5,632 nt of DNA from an uncultured Bacillota bacterium (GTDB taxonomy: Bacteria > Bacillota > Clostridia > Peptostreptococcales > Anaerovoracaceae). Positions 1 to 5,329 of the stretch are shown piece after piece (position 1 is the first letter of the stretch; the number at the start of each line of letters is the position of its first letter). The stretch is taken from assembly GCA_946629205.1 (NCBI GenBank), contig CAMOXP010000096.1:1-5632 (forward strand), in the 5' to 3' direction. The position numbers and the translations under genes were made by a program. The notes below the pieces were generated by a model that made no database searches, was not told the DNA's origin, and worked only from the letters and a program-made list of their open reading frames with translations.

Positions 1-764
1 AGCAGGCGGCTCTGTTCGGACAGACCTGCTACACACCCGGCGACGCAAAGAACACTTACGGCACTGGCTGCTTCATGCTGATGAACATCGGTGAGAAGCC
101 CATGTATCCCAACAATGGCCTGCTGACCACCATCGCATGGGGTCTCGACGGCAAGGTCGAGTACGCTCTGGAAGGCTCTGTATTCGTGGCCGGCGCTGCC
201 ATCCAGTGGCTGCGCGATGAGCTGAAGGTTGTGGATCAGTCTCCTGATTCCGAGTATTTCGCAACCCGCGTCGAAGATACAAACGGCTGCTATGTCGTTC
301 CCGCCTTCACCGGCCTGGGCGCTCCCTACTGGGATCCCTATGCACGCGGAGCTATCATGGGCCTGACCCGCGGCGTCAACAAGTATCACCTCATTCGTGC
401 GACTCTTGAATCTCTGGCATTCCAGACCCACGATGTTCTGGCAGCCATGGAAGAAGGCTCGGGCGTCAAGCTCAGCTCCCTGAAGGTCGACGGCGGCGCC
501 TGCAAGAACAACTTCCTGATGCAGTTCCAGTCCGACCTGATCAACACCCCTGTTCAGCGTCCTGAGTGCGTAGAGACAACCGCTATGGGTGCTTCCTATC
601 TGGCAGGCCTTGCAGTTGGTTTCTGGTCCAACAAAGAAGACGTTATCAAGAACTGGGCACTGGACAAAGTATTCGAGCCCGCTATGGACGATGCCACAAG
701 GCAGGAAGAGCTCAGGGGCTGGAAGAAGGCTGTCAACGCTACTCTCGGCTGGGCAAAAGAGTGA
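1..764 (+). CDS. glpK: Glycerol kinase, C-terminal half (5' end outside window)
   Basis: Glycerol kinase (FGGY family, cytoplasmic) transfers phosphate from ATP to glycerol, giving sn-glycerol 3-phosphate. The frame is open from the left edge: bases 1-2 end a codon and 253 full codons follow up to TGA at 762-764, about half of the usual ~500 residues. The first visible residues (QAALFGQTC) follow directly after the family's catalytic GDQ in known enzymes, so the catalytic Asp lies just outside the window. Visible family motifs are KNTYGTGCF (ATP-site Thr), VVPAFTGLGAPYWDP, the FGGY signature near GLTRGVN...RATLES, and the nucleotide-binding VDGGACKNNFLMQFQSD near 486-535. The C-terminus (GWKKAV...W) matches E. 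coli GlpK in form. No frameshift or missing motif is seen. The loop carrying the HPr-phosphorylated His of Gram-positive enzymes is upstream and cannot be judged. It precedes glpF by 255 bases; the order K-F is the reverse of E. coli. Confidence 0.97.
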   Translation, partial: QAALFGQTCYTPGDAKNTYGTGCFMLMNIGEKPMYPNNGLLTTIAWGLDGKVEYALEGSVFVAGAAIQWLRDELKVVDQSPDSEYFATRVEDTNGCYVVPAFTGLGAPYWDPYARGAIMGLTRGVNKYHLIRATLESLAFQTHDVLAAMEEGSGVKLSSLKVDGGACKNNFLMQFQSDLINTPVQRPECVETTAMGASYLAGLAVGFWSNKEDVIKNWALDKVFEPAMDDATRQEELRGWKKAVNATLGWAKE

Positions 765-784
765 TCGGACAGTGTGCTGTCTGA
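765..784 (+). other. Small hairpin directly after the glpK stop
   Basis: Bases 765-772 (TCGGACAG) pair with 777-784 (CTGTCTGA) around a TGTG loop, giving 8 pairs with one G-U. No T run follows, so it is not a convincing intrinsic terminator. It may be an mRNA 3'-end or spacer structure, or chance. The rest of 785-930 shows nothing I can name. Confidence 0.3.
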
Positions 785-939
785 GTCATCAAAGCAGCTG
801 AAAACAGATTCTGCCGGCACTGTTGATCAGATTATGGCGTGATAACTGATACAGACCATATCTGACAGACAGCCGGACAGATTCCGCAACAAGTGCAAAC
901 AGACCGGACGGCAGCGCGGGGAAACGCGGCGGATGGTCT

Positions 940-969
940 TTGCATAAACAGTAATCATTCATTTATACA
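940..969 (+). promoter_or_regulatory. Candidate sigma-A-type promoter for glpF
   Basis: TTGCAT (940-945, 4 of 6 to TTGACA) and TATACA (964-969, 4 of 6 to TATAAT) are 18 bases apart in an AT-rich patch within otherwise GC-rich sequence. A start near 976 would place the hairpin at 973-997 at the very 5' end of the mRNA. Both boxes are imperfect, and glpF could equally be read through from glpK. This is inference from pattern only. Confidence 0.3.
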
Positions 970-972
970 CCG

Positions 973-997
973 GCGCCGGACTTAACCGGTCCGGCGC
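973..997 (+). other. Strong GC-rich hairpin just upstream of the glpF ribosome site
   Basis: GCGCCGGAC (973-981) pairs perfectly with GTCCGGCGC (989-997); a further T982-G988 wobble leaves a 5-base loop. It is followed by AGAACCTAAAAGGGGG and not by a T run, so it does not look like a terminator. It ends 9 bases before the Shine-Dalgarno core. It could protect the 5' end of the mRNA, affect translation, or be a DNA operator. The stem also contains the palindrome CCGGCGCCGG (970-979). Confidence 0.5.
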
Positions 998-1006
998 AGA
1001 ACCTAA

Positions 1007-1014
1007 AAGGGGGT
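1007..1014 (+). promoter_or_regulatory. glpF ribosome binding site (AAGGGGGT variant)
   Basis: AAGGGGGT differs from the ideal AAGGAGGT at one base and lies 5 bases before the ATG at 1020. That spacing favours 1020 over the in-frame ATG at 1029, which would be 14 bases away. Confidence 0.7.
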
Positions 1015-1019
1015 TTATT

Positions 1020-1745
1020 ATGAACGGTATGAGTATTCTGATCTGTGAACTGGTTGGTACCGCGATGCTCGTCCTTCTCGGCGACGGCGTCTGCATGAAC
1101 CTGAACCTGAACAAGTCCGGCCAGAAGGGCGGCACAAGTACCCACGGCGGCATCGGCTGGGGCCTTGCAGTTATGGTTCCCGCGTTTATCTTCGGGAAAG
1201 CCACCGGCGCGCATTTCAATCCTTCCGTTACAATCGCACTGGCTGTCAATGGCAGCGTATCCTGGGGCCTGGTTCCTTTCTATGTGATCGGCGAGATGGT
1301 CGGCGGCTTTGTCGGCGCTGCGATCCTTACCATCATGTATCATGATCACCTTGCGGCAACACCCGAGAATGATGTCAAGCGCGGCTGCTACTGCACAGCT
1401 CCTTCCATCCGCAACACCGGTCTCAACTTCTTCTCAGAGTTTGTTGACACCTTCGTTCTGATGTTCGCAATCCTGGGCATCGGCCAGACTGTAGCCGGAG
1501 ATACCGGCCTCAACTTCGTCTTCGTATGGGGCATCATCATGGCCATCGGCTTCTCCTTCGGCGGCGTGACAGGATATGCAATGAACGCAGCCAGAGATCT
1601 GAGCCCTCGTCTCTGCTTCGCACTTATGTGCCCCGGCGAGAACAAGGATGCGGACTGGGGCTATGCATGGATCCCTGTGATCGCTCCGATCTGCGGCGCA
1701 GTCGTTGCGGCACTCGTCTATGGCATCATGCCTTTCCCGGCATAA
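1020..1745 (+). CDS. glpF: Glycerol facilitator (aquaglyceroporin, MIP family)
   Basis: GlpF is an inner-membrane channel that lets glycerol diffuse into the cell, where glycerol kinase traps it. The 241-residue protein has the MIP layout: membrane helices at about residues 5-24, 45-61, 83-107, 136-158, 164-182 and 214-235, with two re-entrant half helices. The pore motifs are variants: the first reads NPS (67-69) and the second NAA (189-191), where the family norm is NPA twice. The selectivity filter looks like a glycerol channel: W47, Y187 (Phe in E. coli GlpF) and R192 in NAARDLSPR match the known Trp/Phe/Arg positions, and HFNPS and TGYAMNAARD occupy the expected places. It is shorter than E. 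coli GlpF (281 residues), mainly from short loops and tails. It sits between glpK and the dehydrogenase genes, which supports glycerol over water as the substrate. Start set by the ribosome site at 1007-1014. Confidence 0.95.
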   Translation: MNGMSILICELVGTAMLVLLGDGVCMNLNLNKSGQKGGTSTHGGIGWGLAVMVPAFIFGKATGAHFNPSVTIALAVNGSVSWGLVPFYVIGEMVGGFVGAAILTIMYHDHLAATPENDVKRGCYCTAPSIRNTGLNFFSEFVDTFVLMFAILGIGQTVAGDTGLNFVFVWGIIMAIGFSFGGVTGYAMNAARDLSPRLCFALMCPGENKDADWGYAWIPVIAPICGAVVAALVYGIMPFPA

Positions 1746-1942
1746 TCTGAGTATTGAGAATCTGTGTTCGTGATTGAAAATCATGACCCGGACAAATGAA
1801 TCTTGATCAGAGCGACGGGAGAAAAAGATTCAGGAAAAGACAGAACCAATCTGTCATACAGTGCATGATCAGAACACCAACTATTATTCGATCTGATTCT
1901 GCCTGTACTTCCGCTTTATAAGTGAATTATTGATCATTGCGG
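1746..1942 (+). other. Intergenic stretch with several small stem-loops
   Basis: This is the non-coding part between glpF and the dehydrogenase leader. I see stems at 1768-1775/1779-1786 (8 pairs, GAA loop, one G-U), 1797-1804/1825-1832 (8 perfect pairs, 20-base loop), 1839-1844/1850-1855 (6 pairs) and 1867-1873/1892-1898 (7 pairs, one G-U). None is followed by a T run. There is no ORF with a ribosome site. TGATCA occurs at 1804, 1866 and 1931. I do not recognise a known riboswitch or small RNA here. Confidence 0.35.
1917..1922 (+). promoter_or_regulatory. Candidate -10 box (TATAAG) upstream of the leader terminator
   Basis: TATAAG matches TATAAT in 5 of 6 positions. The -35 region about 18 bases upstream (CTGATT, 1893-1898) is weak, so this promoter would need an activator or may be false. 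If used, transcription would start near 1929 and would pass through the terminator at 1945-2007 before reaching the dehydrogenase gene. Confidence 0.3.
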
Positions 1943-1944
1943 AG

Positions 1945-2007
1945 ATGGAGTCAGGTAATCATAACCCCCCTTTTTGAAGGGGCAAGGATTGTCCGGCTCC
2001 ATTTTTT
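1945..2007 (+). terminator. Intrinsic terminator in the spacer before the dehydrogenase genes
   Basis: ATGGAG (1945-1950) pairs with CTCCAT (1997-2002), continued inward through 1951-1960 against 1987-1996 (one A-C mismatch, three G-U type pairs), an internal loop, and a tip stem CCCCTT (1967-1972) with AAGGGG (1977-1982) around TTTG. The hairpin runs straight into TTTTTT (2002-2007). This is a well-formed Rho-independent terminator. It lies 199 bases after the glpF stop and ends 62 bases before the next ATG. It either ends the glpK-glpF transcript or acts as an attenuator in the leader of the dehydrogenase genes; in Bacillus, GlpP antiterminates at such leader terminators of glpD and glpFK. 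Confidence 0.75.
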
Positions 2008-2034
2008 GCAAAATAGTACAGAATTGTCTGTAAA
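2006..2034 (+). promoter_or_regulatory. Candidate promoter after the terminator
   Basis: TTGCAA (2006-2011) and TGTAAA (2029-2034) have the ideal 17-base spacing, each matching the consensus at 4 of 6 positions. A start near 2041 would give the dehydrogenase genes a short leader without the terminator. This competes with the upstream candidate -10 at 1917-1922; sequence alone does not decide between them. Confidence 0.3.
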
Positions 2035-2069
2035 TCTGATCGTTTCAAACCATCAGGAGGAAACAACTT

Positions 2070-3527
2070 ATGTATGATGTAATCATCATCGGCGCAGGCG
2101 TCACGGGAAGCGCGGTAGCACGCGAGCTCTCCCGCTACAAACTGAACGTCTGTGTACTGGAGAAAGAAGAAGATGTATGCTGCGGCACATCCAAGGCCAA
2201 CAGCGCCATCATCCACGCCGGATTTGACGCGGCTGAGGGTTCTCTCATGGCCCGCTTCAACGTGCGCGGCAATGAAATGATGGATCAGCTCGCAGCGGAT
2301 CTGGATATTCCGTTCAAGAGAAACGGAGCTATGGTCGTGTGTATTCACGAGTCCGAGAAGGACGGTCTGAAGGATCTGTATGACCGCGGTGTCGCCAACG
2401 GCGTCAAGGGACTTCAGATCCTGAACCGCGAAGAAGCGCTTGAAAAGGAGCCCAACCTCTCCGAGAAGGTGGTGGCGGCTCTCTATGCGCCTACCAGCGG
2501 AATCGTCTGTCCCTTCATGCTCAATATCGCCATGGCTGAGAACGCCAACGTAAACGGCGTGGAATTCTTCTTCAATACGGAAGTCGAAAAACTGACCCCC
2601 GCGACCTGCGAAAAATGCGGTCAGCCCATCTGGAAGATCCGCACCAATAATGGCGAGTACAAGGCAAAATATGTCATCAATGCCGCAGGTGTATATGCGG
2701 ATTATTTCCACAATATGGTCTCTGAAAAGAAGATCCATATCACCCCCAGACGCGGCGACTACTGCCTGCTCGACAAGACTGTCGGCGGTCATGTCAGCCA
2801 CACAATCTTCCCTCAGCCCACAAAGCTCGGCAAGGGCGTTCTGGTCTCCCCGACCGTTCACGGCAACCTCATCGTAGGCCCTACAGCTATCGATATTGAG
2901 GACAAAGAAGCCAATGCCACTACAGCTGCAGGAATCAATGATCTGATTTCCAAAGCAGGCGATCATGTCCGCAACCTGCCCATCCGCCAGGTGATCACCT
3001 CCTTCGCCGGCCTTCGCGCTCACGAGGACGGCCATGAGTTCATCATCGGCGAGGTCGAGGATGCTCCTCACTTCATCGACTGCGCAGGTATCGAATCACC
3101 CGGTCTGACCTCTTCTCCCGCGATCGGAGAATATGTCGGTCAGATGATGAAGGAGAAAATGGGCCTGGAAGAGAAGGAAGAGTGGACCGGAACCAGAAAA
3201 GGTATCCTGAATCCCTCGGATCTCTCGATTGAAGAGCGCAACGAGCTCATCAAAAAGGAGCCCGCTTACGGCCGCATCATCTGCCGCTGTGAGATGGTCA
3301 CCGAGGGCGAGATCATGGACGCGATCCATCGTCCGCTCGGAGCCCGCTCGCTTGACGGCGTGAAGCGCAGAACCAGAGCCGGAATGGGCAGATGCCAGGC
3401 GGGATTCTGCTCACCCCGCACAATGGAGATCATCAACAGAGAGCTTGGAATTCCTATGGAGAAAATCACAAAACTCGGCGGAGATTCCAAGATGGTCCTT
3501 GAGAGAACGAAAGGAGGTGCGCAGTAA
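2070..3527 (+). CDS. GlpA-like FAD-dependent dehydrogenase with BFD-type [2Fe-2S] domain (probable glycerol-3-phosphate dehydrogenase)
   Basis: Probably oxidises sn-glycerol 3-phosphate to dihydroxyacetone phosphate, passing electrons to its partner subunits. The 485-residue protein has an N-terminal DAO-type FAD domain (about 1-360): GAGVTG (8-13), acidic end of the second strand at E31, NAAGVYAD (204-211), and SFAGLRAHED...FIIGE with AGIESPGLTSSPAIGEYV near 311-356. A BFD-like domain follows (about 400-460): CRC (C405, C407) and CQAGFC (C442, C447) are expected to hold a [2Fe-2S] cluster. The FAD domain resembles the LhgO/COG0579 branch more than classical GlpD, so the substrate is assigned largely from the glpK-glpF context. 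An extra CEKC pair (C180, C183) sits mid-protein. AGGAGG at 2055-2060, 9 bases before the ATG, supports the start. It has no signal peptide or membrane helix. Its last codons contain the ribosome site of the next gene, so the two are translationally linked. Confidence 0.88.
   Translation: MYDVIIIGAGVTGSAVARELSRYKLNVCVLEKEEDVCCGTSKANSAIIHAGFDAAEGSLMARFNVRGNEMMDQLAADLDIPFKRNGAMVVCIHESEKDGLKDLYDRGVANGVKGLQILNREEALEKEPNLSEKVVAALYAPTSGIVCPFMLNIAMAENANVNGVEFFFNTEVEKLTPATCEKCGQPIWKIRTNNGEYKAKYVINAAGVYADYFHNMVSEKKIHITPRRGDYCLLDKTVGGHVSHTIFPQPTKLGKGVLVSPTVHGNLIVGPTAIDIEDKEANATTAAGINDLISKAGDHVRNLPIRQVITSFAGLRAHEDGHEFIIGEVEDAPHFIDCAGIESPGLTSSPAIGEYVGQMMKEKMGLEEKEEWTGTRKGILNPSDLSIEERNELIKKEPAYGRIICRCEMVTEGEIMDAIHRPLGARSLDGVKRRTRAGMGRCQAGFCSPRTMEIINRELGIPMEKITKLGGDSKMVLERTKGGAQ
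3511..3518 (+). promoter_or_regulatory. Perfect ribosome site of the second flavoprotein, inside the preceding gene
   Basis: AAGGAGGT lies within the last codons of the GlpA-like gene, 8 bases before the ATG at 3527. The stop and start overlap as TAATG, the usual sign of tight translational coupling and near-equal subunit output. It also favours 3527 over the in-frame ATG at 3536. Confidence 0.8.
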
Positions 3528-4804
3528 TGGCAGGCATGATTTCCTATGATATCGTGATCGTCGGCGGCGGCCCTGCCGGCCTTGCAGCTGCGGTTTCCGC
3601 CAAAAAGGCGGGCACGGACAGCATCCTCATCATTGAACGTGACAAAGAACTGGGCGGCATCCTGAACCAGTGCATCCACAACGGATTCGGTCTTCATACA
3701 TTCAAAGAAGAGCTGACCGGTCCCGAGTACGCATATCGCTTTATCGAACAGGTCTATGACCTGGGCATCGAATATAAGCTGGACACTATGGTCATGGACA
3801 TCTCCAATGACAAGGTCGTCACAGCCATGAACCGCACCGAGGGCATGTTCCAGGTCAAGGCGGGAGCCGTGATCCTGGCGATGGGATGCCGCGAGAGGCC
3901 CAGAGGCGCCCTGAACATCCCCGGCTATCGCCCTGCAGGTATCTACAGCGCCGGCACAGCCCAGCGTCTGGTCAATATGGAAGGCTACATGCCCGGCCGC
4001 GAAGTCGTTATCCTGGGTTCCGGTGATATCGGCCTGATCATGGCCCGCCGCATGACTTTTGAGGGGGCGATCGTCAAGGTCGTCGCAGAACTCATGCCTT
4101 TCTCCGGCGGTCTGAAGAGAAATATCGTCCAGTGTCTGGACGACTACGGCATTCCGCTTAAGCTCTCCCACACGATCGTGGACATCGAGGGTAAGGAGCG
4201 CGTCTCCGCAGTTACGATCGCCGAAGTCGGCCCCGACATGAAACCCATCCCCGGTACAGAGGAGCGCTATACCTGCGATACACTCCTTCTTTCCACCGGA
4301 CTGATCCCTGAGAACGAACTGTCCCGCGGCGCAGGCGTCGAAATGAATCCTGTTACCAACGGACCCGCTGTCAACGAGATTCTCGAGACCAGCATCCCCG
4401 GCGTCTTCGCATGCGGCAATGTCCTCCACGTGCATGACCTCGTAGACTATGTCTCCGAAGAGGCGACCCGCGCGGGCGCCAACGCTGCCGCCTATGTCCA
4501 GAGCGGCTGCAAAGACGCGAAGGAAGGCGGGGACATCAAACTGATCGCCACAGAGGGTGCCCGCTACACCGTTCCCGGAACCATCAATGTCTCCCGCATG
4601 GAAGACAACCTCACCGTCCGCTTCCGTGTCGGCGCGGTCTTCAAGGACAGCTATGTCAGCGTCTACTTTGACGATGAGCGCGTCCAGCACCGCAAAAAGA
4701 GAATCATGGCACCCGGCGAGATGGAGCAGATCATCCTCCAGAAGAAGAAACTGCAGGAGTGCCCCGACCTCAAGACGATCACCATCAAGATTGAAGCTGA
4801 ATGA
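3527..4804 (+). CDS. FAD/NAD(P)-type oxidoreductase subunit (GlpB-position flavoprotein)
   Basis: A two-dinucleotide-binding-domain flavoprotein of the pyridine nucleotide-disulfide oxidoreductase fold, expected to relay electrons from the GlpA-like subunit, perhaps to or from NAD(H). In its 425 residues I see the FAD motif GGGPAG (13-18) with E37 ending the second strand, a second Rossmann motif GSGDIG (164-169) typical of the NAD(P)H site, LLSTGLIPENEL (254-265), and the closing FAD motif GVFACGN (292-298). The usual redox CxxxxC of disulfide reductases is absent; in its place stands GGILNQCIHNGFG with one Cys (C49). Residues ~340-425 form a C-terminal extension of unknown role, with no Fe-S motif. 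No membrane helix or signal peptide is evident. It overlaps the upstream stop by one base. It is not the FMN-type GlpB of E. coli in sequence, so I give no symbol. The electron partner is inferred from context. Confidence 0.88.
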   Translation: MAGMISYDIVIVGGGPAGLAAAVSAKKAGTDSILIIERDKELGGILNQCIHNGFGLHTFKEELTGPEYAYRFIEQVYDLGIEYKLDTMVMDISNDKVVTAMNRTEGMFQVKAGAVILAMGCRERPRGALNIPGYRPAGIYSAGTAQRLVNMEGYMPGREVVILGSGDIGLIMARRMTFEGAIVKVVAELMPFSGGLKRNIVQCLDDYGIPLKLSHTIVDIEGKERVSAVTIAEVGPDMKPIPGTEERYTCDTLLLSTGLIPENELSRGAGVEMNPVTNGPAVNEILETSIPGVFACGNVLHVHDLVDYVSEEATRAGANAAAYVQSGCKDAKEGGDIKLIATEGARYTVPGTINVSRMEDNLTVRFRVGAVFKDSYVSVYFDDERVQHRKKRIMAPGEMEQIILQKKKLQECPDLKTITIKIEAE

Positions 4805-4907
4805 TCGCGGCTAAGGGACAGGGATCGTGCCGCACCATCCGGTGTCCGCGATGCCATGGACTCAATTGCAGCGGGAGACAGGACAGAGTCCTTAGCACCT
4901 GCTCCCG
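4804..4907 (+). other. Structured spacer between the flavoprotein and DUF1667 genes
   Basis: This short gap between otherwise tightly packed partner genes is full of inverted repeats. ATCGCGG (4804-4810) pairs with CCGCGAT (4846-4852), enclosing CACC (4833-4836) with GGTG (4841-4844). Next, GGACTC (4858-4863) can pair with GAGTCC (4886-4891), while CGGGAG (4872-4877) can pair with CTCCCG (4902-4907). These last two overlap and cannot form as a simple nested fold. No T run follows, so no terminator is called. It could protect mRNA after processing or set the level of the last gene. Confidence 0.4.
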
Positions 4908-4920
4908 GCCTTTATAAATC

Positions 4921-4925
4921 AGGAG
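4921..4925 (+). promoter_or_regulatory. Ribosome site that decides the DUF1667 gene start
   Basis: AGGAG is 4 bases from the ATG at 4930 and 10 bases from the in-frame ATG at 4936. The latter spacing is nearer normal and gives the N-terminus MEKRNLTCIGC, so 4936 is preferred. The TATAAA at 4913-4918 is too close to the start to be a useful -10 box. Confidence 0.55.
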
Positions 4926-4935
4926 ATTAATGATT

Positions 4936-5301
4936 ATGGAAAAAAGAAATCTGACCTGTATCGGCTGCCCTATGGGCTGCCAGATCACAGTGGAATTTGA
5001 GGGCGAAGAAGTCTTCAGCGTCAAAGGCAACACCTGTGCGATCGGTGACAAATATGCCCGTCAGGAGGTAACCCATCCTGAGCGCACAGTTACATCTACC
5101 GTCATCGTTACAGGCGGTGACAAAGAGCGCTGCAGCGTAAAGACCAAAGGGAATATCCCCAAAGAGAAGATCTTCGCATGTATGGACGCGATCAATCATG
5201 CTATAGTCGCAGCTCCGGTCCACATCGGCGACATCGTGATCAAGGATGTCTGCGGAACAGGCGTTGACGTCGTCGCGACCAAAAACGTGGATGCTGCCTG
5301 A
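4936..5301 (+). CDS. DUF1667 small cysteine-rich protein (COG3862 type), probable Fe-S partner of the dehydrogenase
   Basis: A 121-residue protein (123 if the ATG at 4930 is used) of a family known mainly for conserved Cys pairs and for sitting beside GlpA-like and FAD oxidoreductase genes. Counting from the ATG at 4936, C8, C11 and C15 form CIGCPMGC and C34 follows in GNTCAIGDKYA. This CxxCxxxC-x18-C pattern, followed by a YA..E..HPER stretch, closely resembles the N-terminal [4Fe-4S] segment of molybdopterin oxidoreductases, so a cluster is likely, though by analogy. Further Cys are C66, C82 and C106. The middle and end (about 51-121) have no motif I know. There is no signal peptide or membrane helix, so it is cytoplasmic. 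Its context, last in the operon after the two flavoproteins, suggests a third subunit or electron carrier where GlpC would be in E. coli. Biochemical role unproven. Confidence 0.85.
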   Translation: MEKRNLTCIGCPMGCQITVEFEGEEVFSVKGNTCAIGDKYARQEVTHPERTVTSTVIVTGGDKERCSVKTKGNIPKEKIFACMDAINHAIVAAPVHIGDIVIKDVCGTGVDVVATKNVDAA

Positions 5302-5329
5302 GAAGAAGTCAGGCACTCCTGACAGACAA
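5302..5329 (+). other. Hairpin after the DUF1667 stop
   Basis: GTCAGG (5308-5313) and CCTGAC (5318-5323) pair perfectly around CACT. No T run follows, so it is unlikely to terminate alone. It is the first of a chain of inverted repeats reaching the terminator at 5511. Confidence 0.4.

Noticed and set aside
566..801. Short + strand frames within the 3' end of glpK
   Set aside because: They lie inside glpK, whose conserved C-terminus explains this stretch; there are no ribosome sites of note.
973..1014. The hairpin before glpF as an intrinsic terminator
   Set aside because: No T run follows the stem; it is followed by an A/G-rich stretch containing the ribosome site.
963..1349. - strand open frames opposite the glpF start
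   Set aside because: They overlap the well-supported GlpF N-terminus and its upstream hairpin, and the longer one is codon-aligned antisense of glpF.
2029..2046. A catabolite-repression (cre) site near the dehydrogenase leader
   Set aside because: The stretch starting TGTAAATCTGATCG shares only part of the cre consensus and lacks the central CG symmetry.
1959..3071. 370-codon open frame on the - strand opposite the GlpA-like gene
   Set aside because: It is codon-aligned antisense of a gene with clear FAD motifs, its composition is that of a mirrored frame, and it would run through the leader terminator.
3266..4690. 474-codon open frame on the - strand opposite the two flavoprotein genes
   Set aside because: It is exactly codon-aligned against the flavoprotein gene, so it stays open merely because TTA, CTA and TCA codons are avoided there. 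The + strand frames carry the cofactor motifs, ribosome sites and stop-start overlap.
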